Positions 9,175 through 18,044 are shown, numbered from the stretch's first letter. The stretch is 64,000 bases of DNA from Oscillospiraceae bacterium (GCA_031280825.1 JAITGE010000051.1:1-64000), one strand, 5' to 3'. Program-made: numbers and translations. Notes: generated by a model from the letters alone, not told the origin.

Positions 9175-10426
9175 GATGATACAAAAAATCGGCGGGCAAG
9201 CGCAGGAAGCTTCCCGCACGCTGGCAGCAAGCAACGGGCAGAGGCGCGGCGCCGCTCTGCGGGCGATGGCGCAGGCGCTGCAAACGCATGAGACGGAAAT
9301 TCTGGCGGCAAATACGGCGGATATACGGCGCGCGGCTGAGAATGCCATGCGCCCGGCTTTGCAGGATCGTCTGCGCTTGACAGCGGCGCGCATGGAGGAT
9401 ATCCGTACGGCTGTGCTGAAAATCGCGGGGGAAGCCGACCCCATCGGGCGGATTTTAGGCGGCGGGGTGCGCCCCAACGGGCTGCGGGTGGAACGCGTGA
9501 GCGTTCCGCTGGGCGTGATCGCGGTTATATTTGAGGCCAGACCCAATGTCGCCGCTGACGCAGCCGCTTTGTGCGTTAAGTCGGGCAACGCGGTGATTCT
9601 GCGCGGCGGCAAGGAAGCAGTCGAATCCAACAAGGCGATCGTCGCGGCTCTGCGCGAAGGTCTTACGCAAACGGGTTTGCCTGCCGATGGCGTGCAGCTG
9701 GTTGCTGATACCACCCGCCAAAGTGCGGAAGCGCTCATGCAAGCCGTTGGTTTGGTGGATGTACTGATCCCGCGCGGTGGGGCGGGGCTTATCCGCGCGG
9801 TGGTGGAGCAGGCGCGCGTGCCTGTGATCGAAACGGGCGCGGGCGTCTGCCACGCCTACATTGACGCGCAAGCGGAGCTTGCCATGGCGGTCGCGATTGT
9901 GGAAAACGCAAAGACGACCCGTCCTTCGGTTTGCAACGCGCTTGAAACGGTGTTGATTCATCGGGAAATTGCGCCTATGCTGCTGCCTGCACTGGCGCGG
10001 CGGCTTGGCGTATACCCCGTTGAGCTGCGCTGCGACGAAGCTGCGCTGGCGCTTTTGCCGGGCGACGTGAATGTCCGCCCGGCGGAGGAGGAGGATTGGG
10101 CGACGGAATACGGCGGGCTGACGATGTCCGTGCGCATCGTGGATGGCATGGAGAACGCGATGGCGCATATTCGGAAATATGGCACAAAGCACAGCGAATG
10201 CATTGTTACCCGGGATTATGCCGCCGCACAGCGGTTTTTGCGGGAGGTGGACGCAGCCGCCGTTTATGTTAACGCTTCAACGCGTTTCACCGACGGCGGG
10301 GAATTTGGTTACGGCGCGGAAATCGGTATTTCGACCCAAAAGCTTCACGCACGCGGTCCTTTGGGGCTGGCGCATTTGACGAGTGAAAAATATATGGTTT
10401 ACGGTGAAGGGCAAATTCGCACGTAA
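9167..10426 (+). CDS. proA: gamma-glutamyl phosphate reductase
   Basis: Reduces gamma-glutamyl phosphate with NADPH to glutamate semialdehyde, which cyclises on the way to proline. The 419-residue aldehyde-dehydrogenase-type protein has VIFEARPNVAADAAALC, LIPRGGAGLI, the catalytic Cys ~230 in TGAGVCHAYID, and the C-terminal GPLGLAHLTSEK stretch. ATG 9167 is chosen over an upstream in-frame start because GAAAGGG at 9154-9160 is well spaced for it. proB and proA are translationally coupled. Confidence 0.95.
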   Translation: MREMIQKIGGQAQEASRTLAASNGQRRGAALRAMAQALQTHETEILAANTADIRRAAENAMRPALQDRLRLTAARMEDIRTAVLKIAGEADPIGRILGGGVRPNGLRVERVSVPLGVIAVIFEARPNVAADAAALCVKSGNAVILRGGKEAVESNKAIVAALREGLTQTGLPADGVQLVADTTRQSAEALMQAVGLVDVLIPRGGAGLIRAVVEQARVPVIETGAGVCHAYIDAQAELAMAVAIVENAKTTRPSVCNALETVLIHREIAPMLLPALARRLGVYPVELRCDEAALALLPGDVNVRPAEEEDWATEYGGLTMSVRIVDGMENAMAHIRKYGTKHSECIVTRDYAAAQRFLREVDAAAVYVNASTRFTDGGEFGYGAEIGISTQKLHARGPLGLAHLTSEKYMVYGEGQIRT

Positions 10427-10448
10427 AGGGGAAGGGAGAACCAAACCA

Positions 10449-11237
10449 ATGGCAGAACTGCGCAGAGGCAAACGGATGCATGCATGGGCGTTCCCGGTGG
10501 GTGCAATATTTATCGCGCTGGCGGTGGTCGGTGCGGTTTCGCTTGGCGCGATGCTGATCGAAAAGGGTAGGCAATGGGCCCAAAACCCAGAGGAAATTCA
10601 GAGGTATGAGGCGTTTTTGCGCCCCATTGTGGAGCATGACCCCGATCCCTTTGAAACAGTCGCAAAGGCGAACACCGCGCAGCTGCTGGATATCAGCATC
10701 TGGTCACTGCTGCACAACGCGCCTGATGTTGAGAAGTACCGGGCTACAGAGGAGGCCGACGACGGCGCGATCCATATCCCGCAAGCGGATGTGGAAGCGG
10801 AATACAGGCGGCTTTTTGATGCCGAAACCGCACGCCACGCCACGATTGAAGGCGCGGACTATACGTTTGAATATGAAGAGACGACGAAAACGTATAGAAT
10901 TCCGCAAACAGGCACGCTGGCGATCTATGTTCCGCAGGTCGTTGAATATAATAAGGAAGGTCAATTCATCACGCTACTGGTGAATTATCTCAGCTACGGA
11001 ACGGTGGATTGGGCGGACGCGGCGGACGGCGTGCCCGTGCGTCCCGCGCCTACGAAGATGTTGGAAATCAAGCTGCGCACCGCCGAGGACGGGCGCTTGA
11101 CCTTAAGCTCCATTCAAGTACCTGAAGGGCAGCAGGCAGCGGCGCTTGAAGCCCTTGGCAGCACGCGGCTTACAGTCCCCTCGATTGAAACCACGCAGGC
11201 GTCCGCTGCCGCAGTCACGGCGCGATCGGCGGCATAA
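10449..11237 (+). CDS. single-pass membrane protein of unknown function
   Basis: Not recognised. A 262-residue product with a basic N-terminus, one membrane helix (~16-38) and a long outward domain without cysteines or a known motif. The middle contains YEETTKTYRIPQTGTLAIYVP and a conserved-looking LLVNYLSYGTVDW, suggesting a beta-rich fold. ATG 10449 is chosen over 10383 because GGGGAAGGGAG ends 9-10 bases before it and the longer form would overlap proA by 44 bases. It is last in the rightward run and is followed by a terminator hairpin shared with the convergent pseudokinase gene. Confidence 0.7.
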   Translation: MAELRRGKRMHAWAFPVGAIFIALAVVGAVSLGAMLIEKGRQWAQNPEEIQRYEAFLRPIVEHDPDPFETVAKANTAQLLDISIWSLLHNAPDVEKYRATEEADDGAIHIPQADVEAEYRRLFDAETARHATIEGADYTFEYEETTKTYRIPQTGTLAIYVPQVVEYNKEGQFITLLVNYLSYGTVDWADAADGVPVRPAPTKMLEIKLRTAEDGRLTLSSIQVPEGQQAAALEALGSTRLTVPSIETTQASAAAVTARSAA

Positions 11238-11248
11238 CATAAAAAACA

Positions 11249-11268
11249 GGCGGGGATGCTTCCCCGCC
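11249..11268 (-). terminator. terminator between convergent genes
   Basis: GC-rich 8-bp hairpin (GGCGGGGA / TCCCCGCC). On the minus strand it is followed by six T residues (AAAAAA at 11241-11246 on the plus strand), a good intrinsic terminator for the pseudokinase gene. The plus-strand side has only a weak T run. Confidence 0.8.
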
Positions 11269-11275
11269 CTCATTT

Positions 11276-13045
11276 TCACCTTGTCGGCTTGGTGCTTTCC
11301 GCCGCGTTTGCTTCTGTGGTGCCTTCAAGCCAATCCGAGCCGTCAACGTTACCCCACACGGTGAGGAAAACCTCTGTGCCTTTTTCATATTCCTGCTCGG
11401 CTTTCGGGATGACATTGCAGACCGAACCCGCTACCTGCGTGCCGTCGTTCACGCGGGAGCTGACGGTTACCATAAATCCTAAGGCTTCCAACTCCTTGCG
11501 TACGGCAAGAATGTCGCGCCCCACAACATTTGGCAGCTTGATCGGCTTTGCTCCGGCGCTGACGACGATGCTGATCTGCTCGTTGCGCCCAAGCTGTGCC
11601 GCCGCCACCGGTTCCTGGCTGAGGATTTCGCCTGCGGGAAGCTCGCTGTATTCCCGCCGAATGATCGTAACGCGAAAATCATTGCCGTAGGTATTGATTG
11701 CGACCTGCTCTTGCTGACCGACGAGATCCGGAACCTCCAGTAGCTGCGGAACAAGCGGGGGTTCGGAGGTTGTGTCTGCTTCACTCTGTTGCAGGAGGTT
11801 GCTCCACAGCACCTCCACCTGCTCGCGAAAGAACAGCGCCGTGACTGTGCCGCTGAGCAAAATGCCGATGACGATAATGATGGCTGCCGTCCGCAGTGCG
11901 ACAATACCGCCGGACGCTGCCTTTTTTTCTTTTTTAGTTTTCGTCTTGCTGCTTTTTGTGCCTTTCGCGCTTACCGCAGGTGAAGCCTGGTCTTTAGGGG
12001 GTATGGCGGCTTGTGTGGGTGCGGGCTGCGCCCTTTGGGGCGGAATCGGTCGCGCTGCCGCCGCCGCCGCCGGGGATGCGGAAAGCTCCGCGCGGAATTG
12101 CTCCGTGCTGCGGGTGCGTTCTTCGGGGAAAACCTGCATAGCGTTAATTAATGCATTGATAACATAGGCCGGTATGCGTTCGGCGAACTGCGCGGGAATC
12201 ATCAGGCGGTCATTGTGCCGCCGCGATACCGCATCTTCCGGGTCAGAGCCGATCAGCGTGCGGTAGCACACCGCCGCAAAGGCATAAATATCTGTCCACG
12301 CGCCTTGCAGCCCATTTAGCCCGTATTGTTCCAGGGCGGCATAGCCGTCGGCCAAATCGGCGGTTAAATCACCGTGCGCCGTGCGTGCCTGCCAAATGCT
12401 GAAGCCGCTGATACGCAGCTTGCCGTCGCTGCCGAGCATCAAGGCTTCGGGGGAAATACCACGGTGCAAAACCCCTTGGCTGTGCAGATTTGTCAGCGTT
12501 GAAAGAGCGGGCATGAGCAGTGTTCGCGCGCGATCCCAGCTGAGGCAGCCGGTTTTGCTTCGCAGCAGAAAATCCCGCAGGCGCATCCATTCGACATATT
12601 CATAAACGGCGTAAACCGTGCCGTTTTCTTCAAAAACATCTGTCACGGCAATCAGAGCCGAAAGCCCGCGCAGGCGCTGGAGCTTACGCCATAGCTCAAT
12701 GAAGTTTTGTGCGCAATCCTGCCAGACAATGTCACAGCCCGGCATAACCTGCAGAAGCGTTTCGCCATCCCCGCGCATGGCGATAGCTTCGGGCAAAAAT
12801 TCACGGATATATACGGGCTGCTTTGCTTGATTGTCATAGCCGATGTAGGTTGCGCCATCGCCGTTGTGTTCCCGCACGCCGCCTATTTCATAGCGCCGTG
12901 CCGCAAGGAACGCTCCCGGGGGCATGAATGGCGATGGCTGCTCTATTTGCGCGGGACCGCCGCAGGCGGGGCAAGCCGCCGCGCCCTGCAGGGGCTTCAT
13001 GCAGTGTGGGCAGCGTGAACCTATACCGTTTGCCGTTTCTTCCAC
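11276..13045 (-). CDS. zinc-ribbon PASTA pseudokinase
   Basis: A 589-residue protein related to PknB/PrkC-type Ser/Thr kinases but apparently inactive. Order: zinc ribbon (Cys 12, 15, 25, 28), kinase-like domain (~50-335), Ala/Pro/Lys linker, membrane helix (~375-398), then two extracellular PASTA repeats (~437-570) that in the family bind peptidoglycan fragments. The catalytic HRD is HRG (194-196), DFG reads SGF (~213-215), the ATP lysine region is VYIREF (~80) and the glycine loop is degenerate. The GTG at 13045 is chosen because GGGAGGGG sits 5 bases upstream. Likely a sensor or scaffold; loss of kinase activity is inferred from residues. Confidence 0.8.
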   Translation of the reverse strand: MEETANGIGSRCPHCMKPLQGAAACPACGGPAQIEQPSPFMPPGAFLAARRYEIGGVREHNGDGATYIGYDNQAKQPVYIREFLPEAIAMRGDGETLLQVMPGCDIVWQDCAQNFIELWRKLQRLRGLSALIAVTDVFEENGTVYAVYEYVEWMRLRDFLLRSKTGCLSWDRARTLLMPALSTLTNLHSQGVLHRGISPEALMLGSDGKLRISGFSIWQARTAHGDLTADLADGYAALEQYGLNGLQGAWTDIYAFAAVCYRTLIGSDPEDAVSRRHNDRLMIPAQFAERIPAYVINALINAMQVFPEERTRSTEQFRAELSASPAAAAAARPIPPQRAQPAPTQAAIPPKDQASPAVSAKGTKSSKTKTKKEKKAASGGIVALRTAAIIIVIGILLSGTVTALFFREQVEVLWSNLLQQSEADTTSEPPLVPQLLEVPDLVGQQEQVAINTYGNDFRVTIIRREYSELPAGEILSQEPVAAAQLGRNEQISIVVSAGAKPIKLPNVVGRDILAVRKELEALGFMVTVSSRVNDGTQVAGSVCNVIPKAEQEYEKGTEVFLTVWGNVDGSDWLEGTTEANAAESTKPTR

Positions 13046-13077
13046 GCGAACCCCTCCCAGCATCATTTCTCGTATAC

Positions 13078-13106
13078 AGAGTACCACAAAGCCGGTGAAA
13101 TGTCAA
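13078..13106 (-). promoter_or_regulatory. possible promoter of the pseudokinase gene
   Basis: Minus strand: perfect TTGACA (13106-13101), 17 bases, TACTCT (13083-13078). The -35 is consensus but the -10 matches only half, so expression may be weak or regulated. Confidence 0.45.
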
Positions 13107-13172
13107 GCGCCGCGCGGTCTGTTGAAACGACACGCCGGCTTCCGGATATGCATTTTGACGTTGCTGCTCCGG

Positions 13173-13200
13173 CAAAATTGATTTCCGCGTTTTTTTGCAA
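13173..13200 (+). promoter_or_regulatory. 28-bp element upstream of the glnN promoter (copy 1)
   Basis: Begins CAAAATTGATTTCCG and ends TTTTTTGCAA. 25 of 28 bases match a second copy at 38573-38600, upstream of the polyamine transporter promoter. Both copies end 5-7 bases before the -35 box. Could be a regulator site or an AT-rich promoter-strengthening element. Confidence 0.55.
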
Positions 13201-13207
13201 GAACCGC

Positions 13208-13236
13208 TTGACTTCCCTGCAAAACCGTGGTATGAT
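13208..13236 (+). promoter_or_regulatory. glnN promoter
   Basis: TTGACT (13208-13213), 17-base spacer, TATGAT (13231-13236). Transcription would start near 13243, leaving a leader of about 113 bases before the glnN ATG. Confidence 0.8.
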
Positions 13237-13296
13237 AGTAGCATCAGCAATGGTGCTGTCGGCTCTTTTTGGGTCGGCTGCGCTTTTTATTTTTGG

Positions 13297-13320
13297 TATA
13301 AAGCGCGTTCGCGTTTTATA
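13297..13320 (+). promoter_or_regulatory. 24-bp palindrome in the glnN leader
   Basis: Near-perfect inverted repeat: arms TATAAAGCGCG and CGCGTTTTATA around a TT centre, with one G-T pair. In RNA it would form a ~10-bp hairpin with a 4-base loop. It ends 22 bases before the glnN ribosome site. It may be a protein-binding operator or a leader hairpin. Confidence 0.45.
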
Positions 13321-13356
13321 AAATATTGTGACGGGGAAATCGGAAAGGAAGGCATT

Positions 13357-15501
13357 ATGGGCAATATGGAACTCGCACGCTATTTAAATGGCGAAAAAAG
13401 CAGCATTCCTGAAATGTTCGGTTCAATGGTATTCAACGATTCTGTGATGCGCGAAAAGCTCCCGAAGGATATCTACAAGGAGCTGAAAAAAACCATTAAA
13501 ACCGGCGCGAAGCTCAACACGGAGGTCGCCAACGCCGTCGCCACCGCCATGAAGGATTGGGCAATTGATTTGGGCGCCACGCATTTCACCCACTGGTTCC
13601 AGCCTATGACGGGCATCACGGCAGAAAAGCACGACAGCTTTATCGCGCCGATTGACGACGGTAAGGTCATCATGGAATTCAGCGGCAAAATGCTGATCCA
13701 GGGCGAGCCGGACGCTTCCAGCTTCCCCTCCGGCGGGCTGCGGGCGACCTTTGAGGCGCGCGGCTACACGGCATGGGATCCCACCAGCCCCGCTTTTGTG
13801 AAGGAGGATACCCTATGCATCCCCACCGCGTTTTGCTCCTACGGCGGCGAGGTGTTGGATAAAAAAACCCCGCTTCTGCGCTCCATGCAGGTGCTCAGCA
13901 CCCAGGCGCTGCGAATTTTGCGCCTGTTCGGCAACAAGGACGCCGTTTCGGTGAGCACAACGGTCGGTCCGGAGCAGGAATATTTTTTGGTGGATCAGGA
14001 ATTGTTTGATCAACGCCCCGATTTGCTTCTCACCGGGCGCACCCTCTTTGGCGCAAAGCCTCCCAAGGGGCAGGAGTTGGAGGATCATTATTTTGGCGTA
14101 ATCAAACCGCGCGTAAAAGCCTTCATGGCGGATCTGGACGAAGAACTGTGGAAGCTCGGCATCCTGAGCAAAACGGAGCACAACGAAGTCGCCCCCGCGC
14201 AGCATGAGATGGCGCCGATTTTCAGCACCACCAACGTGGCGTGCGACCAAAACCAGCTGACCATGGAGCTGCTCAAAAAGGTTGCCGCGCGGCATGGGCT
14301 AGCCTGCCTGCTGCACGAAAAGCCCTTTGCCGGCGTAAATGGCTCGGGCAAGCACAACAACTGGAGCATGGCGACGGATCTAGGCGAAAATCTGCTTGAG
14401 CCGGGCAAAAAGCCGCAGGAAAATTTGCAGTTCCTGCTGTTCCTTTCGGCAATCATCCGCGCGGTGCATATTTACAGCGATCTGCTGCGCGTTTCAAGCG
14501 CAACGGCGGGCAACGATCACCGCTTGGGCGCAAACGAAGCGCCGCCCGCAATTGTGAGCGTCTTTTTAGGCGACGAGCTGACGGCGATTTTGGAAGCGCT
14601 TTCCGCCGGCAAAATCCATGTGGATCACGGGCAACTGATCCTGGATACCAGCGTTGCGGTTTTGCCGCCGCTCCCCAAGGATAACACTGACCGGAACCGC
14701 ACCTCGCCTTTTGCCTTCACGGGCAACAAGTTCGAGTTTCGCGCAATGGGTTCGGCGCAATCTATTTCCTGCACAAACATGGTGCTGAACACCGCCGTTG
14801 CGGAGATTCTGGCACAGTTCGCCGATCGCCTCGAAAAAACGGCGGATTTCACGGCAGAGGTCGGCAAAATCATTGTTGAGGCATATAACGAGCACAGGAA
14901 TGTCGTGTTCAACGGCAACAGCTACGACGAGAGCTGGCCGGCTGAAGCCGCGAGGCGTGGCTTAAACAACTATCGCACCACGCCGGAAGCAATCCCGCAT
15001 TATACAGACCCGCAAAACGTCGCCCTGCTCACCAAGCACGGCGTTTTGACCGGACCGGAAATCGAAAGCCGCACCGCCGTGCTGCTCGAAAATTACATCA
15101 AGGTGCTGGGTATCGAAGCGCAAACCATGCTCACCATGGCAAAGACAGATATCCTGCCCGCCGCCGCCGCCTATTCCGAAACCCTTGTGCGCACCGCGCT
15201 GAAAAAGAAGGCGCTTTCGGCAGCCATCTCCACCGTATACGAAGAAGACACAGCCGCGAAAATTTCACAAGTCAGCGAATGCCTCTACGGCAACGTAAAC
15301 GCGCTGGAGCAAGCGCTGCTGGAATCCCGCGGGATTGAAGGCGAGGATCTGAAAGCGGTGGTTAAAACGGCGAAATTTATCGGCGAAGCGGTTGTTGAAA
15401 AGATGAACCTTATGCGCGAAAACGCAGATACCCTTGAAACCCTCGTTTCCGCCGAATATTGGCCCTATCCGACCTACAGCGATCTGCTGTTTCGTGTCTG
15501 A
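13357..15501 (+). CDS. glnN: type III glutamine synthetase
   Basis: Forms glutamine from glutamate, ammonia and ATP. At 714 residues it matches the long GSIII family of Bacteroidetes, cyanobacteria and Clostridia rather than the ~450-residue GSI. Seen in order: N-terminal GSIII region with [10 protein letters not shown] and [37 protein letters not shown], then [25 protein letters not shown] and FRAMGSAQS. The ATG at 13357 follows GGAAAGGAAGG and matches the family start; the frame is open for 54 codons further upstream, but that stretch covers the promoter. Its leader has a palindrome, and its promoter shares an upstream element with the polyamine transporter operon, which suggests nitrogen control. 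Confidence 0.96.
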   Translation: MGNMELARYLNGEKSSIPEMFGSMVFNDSVMREKLPKDIYKELKKTIKTGAKLNTEVANAVATAMKDWAIDLGATHFTHWFQPMTGITAEKHDSFIAPIDDGKVIMEFSGKMLIQGEPDASSFPSGGLRATFEARGYTAWDPTSPAFVKEDTLCIPTAFCSYGGEVLDKKTPLLRSMQVLSTQALRILRLFGNKDAVSVSTTVGPEQEYFLVDQELFDQRPDLLLTGRTLFGAKPPKGQELEDHYFGVIKPRVKAFMADLDEELWKLGILSKTEHNEVAPAQHEMAPIFSTTNVACDQNQLTMELLKKVAARHGLACLLHEKPFAGVNGSGKHNNWSMATDLGENLLEPGKKPQENLQFLLFLSAIIRAVHIYSDLLRVSSATAGNDHRLGANEAPPAIVSVFLGDELTAILEALSAGKIHVDHGQLILDTSVAVLPPLPKDNTDRNRTSPFAFTGNKFEFRAMGSAQSISCTNMVLNTAVAEILAQFADRLEKTADFTAEVGKIIVEAYNEHRNVVFNGNSYDESWPAEAARRGLNNYRTTPEAIPHYTDPQNVALLTKHGVLTGPEIESRTAVLLENYIKVLGIEAQTMLTMAKTDILPAAAAYSETLVRTALKKKALSAAISTVYEEDTAAKISQVSECLYGNVNALEQALLESRGIEGEDLKAVVKTAKFIGEAVVEKMNLMRENADTLETLVSAEYWPYPTYSDLLFRV

Positions 15502-15535
15502 TCCCCCATTCCCTTCCGCATCCGGAACCTTCAAA

Positions 15536-15567
15536 AAAGCCACGCCTGCAAACGCAAGCGTGGCTTT
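15536..15567 (-). terminator. terminator shared by glnN and the small peptide gene
   Basis: 10-bp stem AAAGCCACGC / GCGTGGCTTT with a 12-base loop. On the minus strand it runs into six T residues, a strong terminator for the 53-aa peptide gene ending at 15586. It may also stop glnN transcripts from the other side. Confidence 0.8.
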
Positions 15568-15585
15568 CCCTGCTCCCAACGGGTT

Positions 15586-15747
15586 TTATGCGCCTATGCC
15601 CGAACTGATCAAATCCCCGAGGAAGCCAAAGGCTGCCACAAAGAAGGTAATCACTTGCCCAAGCCCTTCCGCAACCGCTTTACCCGTTTCGGCAGGCAGA
15701 CCAAAGGTGAGCGTCAGATCGTAGATTGCGCTGACAATAACATCCAA
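15586..15747 (-). CDS. 53-residue hydrophobic peptide, unknown function
   Basis: Not recognised. A TTG start at 15747 is preceded by a perfect AAGGAGG (15762-15756, 8-base spacing). The product begins MDVIVSAIYDLTLTFGLP, has two acidic and few basic residues, and ends with a hydrophobic stretch (QVITFFVAAFGFLGDLISSGIGA is the last 23 residues). It could insert in a membrane or form an amphipathic helix. An upstream ATG at 15792 adds 15 residues but has no ribosome site. It is a single-gene unit: TTGACT-16-TATAAT promoter at 15811-15838 and a terminator 19 bases after the stop. The complete set of expression signals argues for a real gene despite its size. Candidates include a membrane regulatory peptide, toxin-like peptide or secreted amphipathic peptide; nothing decides. 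Confidence 0.7.
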   Translation of the reverse strand: MDVIVSAIYDLTLTFGLPAETGKAVAEGLGQVITFFVAAFGFLGDLISSGIGA

Positions 15748-15810
15748 TTGACTTGCCTCCTTCCGCGCAAAACTCGCACAGCCCTCGCGCAAGAGCCGCG
15801 CTGTGATTTC

Positions 15811-15838
15811 ATTATAGCAAACACGCCCGAAAAGTCAA
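15811..15838 (-). promoter_or_regulatory. promoter of the 53-aa peptide gene
   Basis: Minus strand: TTGACT (15838-15833), 16 bases, perfect TATAAT (15816-15811). One of the strongest promoters in the window by sequence. Confidence 0.8.
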
Positions 15839-15860
15839 GGGGAATTTTCAGCAAAATTGG

Positions 15861-15889
15861 TTGCATTTGCTGCCCGTGTGTGTTAAAAT
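15861..15889 (+). promoter_or_regulatory. promoter of the fused isomerase-oxidoreductase gene
   Basis: TTGCAT (15861-15866), 17 bases, TAAAAT (15884-15889). It is divergent from the peptide-gene promoter; the two -35 boxes are 22 bases apart, so the genes could share control. Confidence 0.65.
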
Positions 15890-15964
15890 AAGCACGTTCC
15901 GGCAAGTCAGGAATATATCGGAAAATCAAAACTGTGAATAAGACAATTGTAGGAGGCTTAGTTG

Positions 15965-17986
15965 ATGGCAAGGTTTACGTTTTCGGCATTTTCGGATGAG
16001 GCGGCAAAAAGCCTGGAGGAGCAAATCGCGGCCTGTAAGGCGGCGGGCATTGGCGCGATGGAACTGCGCGGGATCGACGGGCGCAACATCGCAACCTTCG
16101 ACCCTGCTGAGGCGGAGGAAATCAAGGCGAAGCTCGACGCGGCGGGTATTGCTGTTTCCGCCATCGGTTCGCCCTTCGGCAAGCTGTTCATTGAGGAAGA
16201 ATTCGAGGAGCATTTTGCCGAATTCAAAAACACCGTTGCCGTTGCGGATGTGCTTGAAGCCCCGGTAATTCGCATGTTCAGCTTCTATTTTGGCACGGAA
16301 AACGACCATGCCGCGCTCAAGGAAGAGGTTGTTCGCCGCGTGAGTGAAATGGTAAAATACGCCAAGAAAAAAGGCATCCAATGTTGCCACGAGAATGAAA
16401 AAGGCATCTATGGTGACACCCCGGAGCGCTGCCTGGAGCTGCTGGAAGCCATCCCGGCACTGGGCTGCGTGTTTGATTTCGCCAACTTCATGGAATGCGG
16501 CTGCGACCCCTTGGCGGCGTATCAATTGCTGAAAAGCAAAATCACCTACTTCCACATCAAAGATTATTGCAAGGAATGGAAGCAGGTTGTTCCGGCAGGC
16601 TGGGGCGACGCAAAAATCGAAGAGATCCTGGCGGATTTCGATGCTTCCACGCTGGACGTCGTCACCCTTTCGCTCGAGCCGCACCTGAAAAGCTTTGATG
16701 GACTGAAGGATTTTGATGCCGAAACCCAGCGCCGGTTAGAAGAAAAATCGGCATACGCCACGCGCGACGAAGCCTTTGCGCAGGCGGCAAAATGCATGCG
16801 TGAGGTCGCGGAAAAAGCGCAGCCCGTGCGCTTGGGCATCATCGGCTACGGCAACATGGGGTCTGGTCACGCGGGAATGTACAAAATGGGACAGCACAAA
16901 CGCAGCCACGTGGTGGCGGTGGCGGATATTCTGCCCGAGCGCTTGGAAAGCGCAAAACAGGATCTGCCCGGCGTCGCAACCTTCTCATCTTCGCAGGCGC
17001 TGATTGAAAGCGGGCTGTGCGACGCGGTTATTATCGCCACCCCGCATTATGGGCATCCGCCCATCGCCATGGCGGCGTTTGCGGCGGGGCTGCATGTGAT
17101 GAGCGAAAAGCCCGCCGGGGTCTACACCAAGCAGGTGCGCGAAATGAATGAAGCCGCCGCCCGGAGCGGCAAAATTTTCGCAATCATGTATAACCAGCGA
17201 AGCAATACTTTTAACCGGTACATGCGCGAGGCGGTGCAAAGCGGACGCTACGGCGAGCTAAAGCGCGTTGTGTGGATCATCTGCGACTGGTACCGCACGC
17301 AAGCATATTACAATTCCGGCGGCTGGCGCGCCACGTGGAGCGGCGAAGGCGGCGGCGTTTTGATCAACCAATGCCCGCACAATCTTGATTTGTGGCAATG
17401 GATTTGCGGGATGCCTTGCAAAATCAGCGCGACCTGCCACGAAGGCAAATGGCATGACATCGAGGTGGAAGACGACGTGACCGTCTACGCCGAATATCCC
17501 AACGGCGCAACGGGTACGTTCATCACGACAACCGCCGAGCCGATGGGGGCAAACCGACTGGAGATTACACTGGATAAAGCGAAAATGATCTGCGAAAACG
17601 GCAAAATAACGCTCTACGAAACGGGCATCTCCACCGAAGAGCATATCCGCACCGCCAAGGATGGCTTTGACCGACCCAAGGCGACCGTCACAACGCCCGA
17701 AATTGAACCCCTTCCGGGGCACCAGCACGCCATCGTACTGAACGCCTTTAGCGAAGCGATCGTAACCGGCGACCGTGGCAAGCTCTTTGCGCAGGGCGAA
17801 GAAGGTATCAACGGGCTGACGATCTCCAACGCCGCGCACCTTTCCAGTTGGTTAGGCAAGCCCGTTACGCTGCCGCTGGATGAAGATCTCTTTTATGCGG
17901 AGCTACAAAAAAAGGTCGCCGGTTCAAAGGCAAAAAGCAGCGTAAACGAAGCTGTTGCCGCCGACATAACGGCAAGCTTCCGTTAA
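15965..17986 (+). CDS. fused sugar isomerase/epimerase - Gfo/Idh/MocA oxidoreductase
   Basis: One 673-residue frame holds two enzymes. Residues 1-~275 are a xylose-isomerase-like TIM barrel, with probable metal ligands in CCHENEKG, VFDFANF, FHIKDY and LSLEPHL. Residues ~285-673 are a Gfo/Idh/MocA NAD(P)-dependent dehydrogenase, with the Rossmann motif GIIGYGNMGSGHA (~289), the EKPAG catalytic-lysine motif (~381), and GGGVLINQCPHNLDLW. AGGAGG at 15951-15956 is 8 bases before the ATG. Separate enzymes of these families act together on inositol and keto-sugars. A fused form suggests two consecutive steps on one sugar, but the substrate is unknown. It stands alone with its own promoter and terminator. 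Confidence 0.88.
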   Translation: MARFTFSAFSDEAAKSLEEQIAACKAAGIGAMELRGIDGRNIATFDPAEAEEIKAKLDAAGIAVSAIGSPFGKLFIEEEFEEHFAEFKNTVAVADVLEAPVIRMFSFYFGTENDHAALKEEVVRRVSEMVKYAKKKGIQCCHENEKGIYGDTPERCLELLEAIPALGCVFDFANFMECGCDPLAAYQLLKSKITYFHIKDYCKEWKQVVPAGWGDAKIEEILADFDASTLDVVTLSLEPHLKSFDGLKDFDAETQRRLEEKSAYATRDEAFAQAAKCMREVAEKAQPVRLGIIGYGNMGSGHAGMYKMGQHKRSHVVAVADILPERLESAKQDLPGVATFSSSQALIESGLCDAVIIATPHYGHPPIAMAAFAAGLHVMSEKPAGVYTKQVREMNEAAARSGKIFAIMYNQRSNTFNRYMREAVQSGRYGELKRVVWIICDWYRTQAYYNSGGWRATWSGEGGGVLINQCPHNLDLWQWICGMPCKISATCHEGKWHDIEVEDDVTVYAEYPNGATGTFITTTAEPMGANRLEITLDKAKMICENGKITLYETGISTEEHIRTAKDGFDRPKATVTTPEIEPLPGHQHAIVLNAFSEAIVTGDRGKLFAQGEEGINGLTISNAAHLSSWLGKPVTLPLDEDLFYAELQKKVAGSKAKSSVNEAVAADITASFR

Positions 17987-18044
17987 ACCGCAAACCCTTC
18001 CCTGAGGATAGTGCCATCGCGTACGGACAACCCATTGACAAGCA

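Noticed and set aside
8158-9738. 526-codon open frame on the minus strand
   Set aside because: It lies opposite the M16, proB and proA genes, is rich in Ala/Arg/Ser and shows no recognisable motif.
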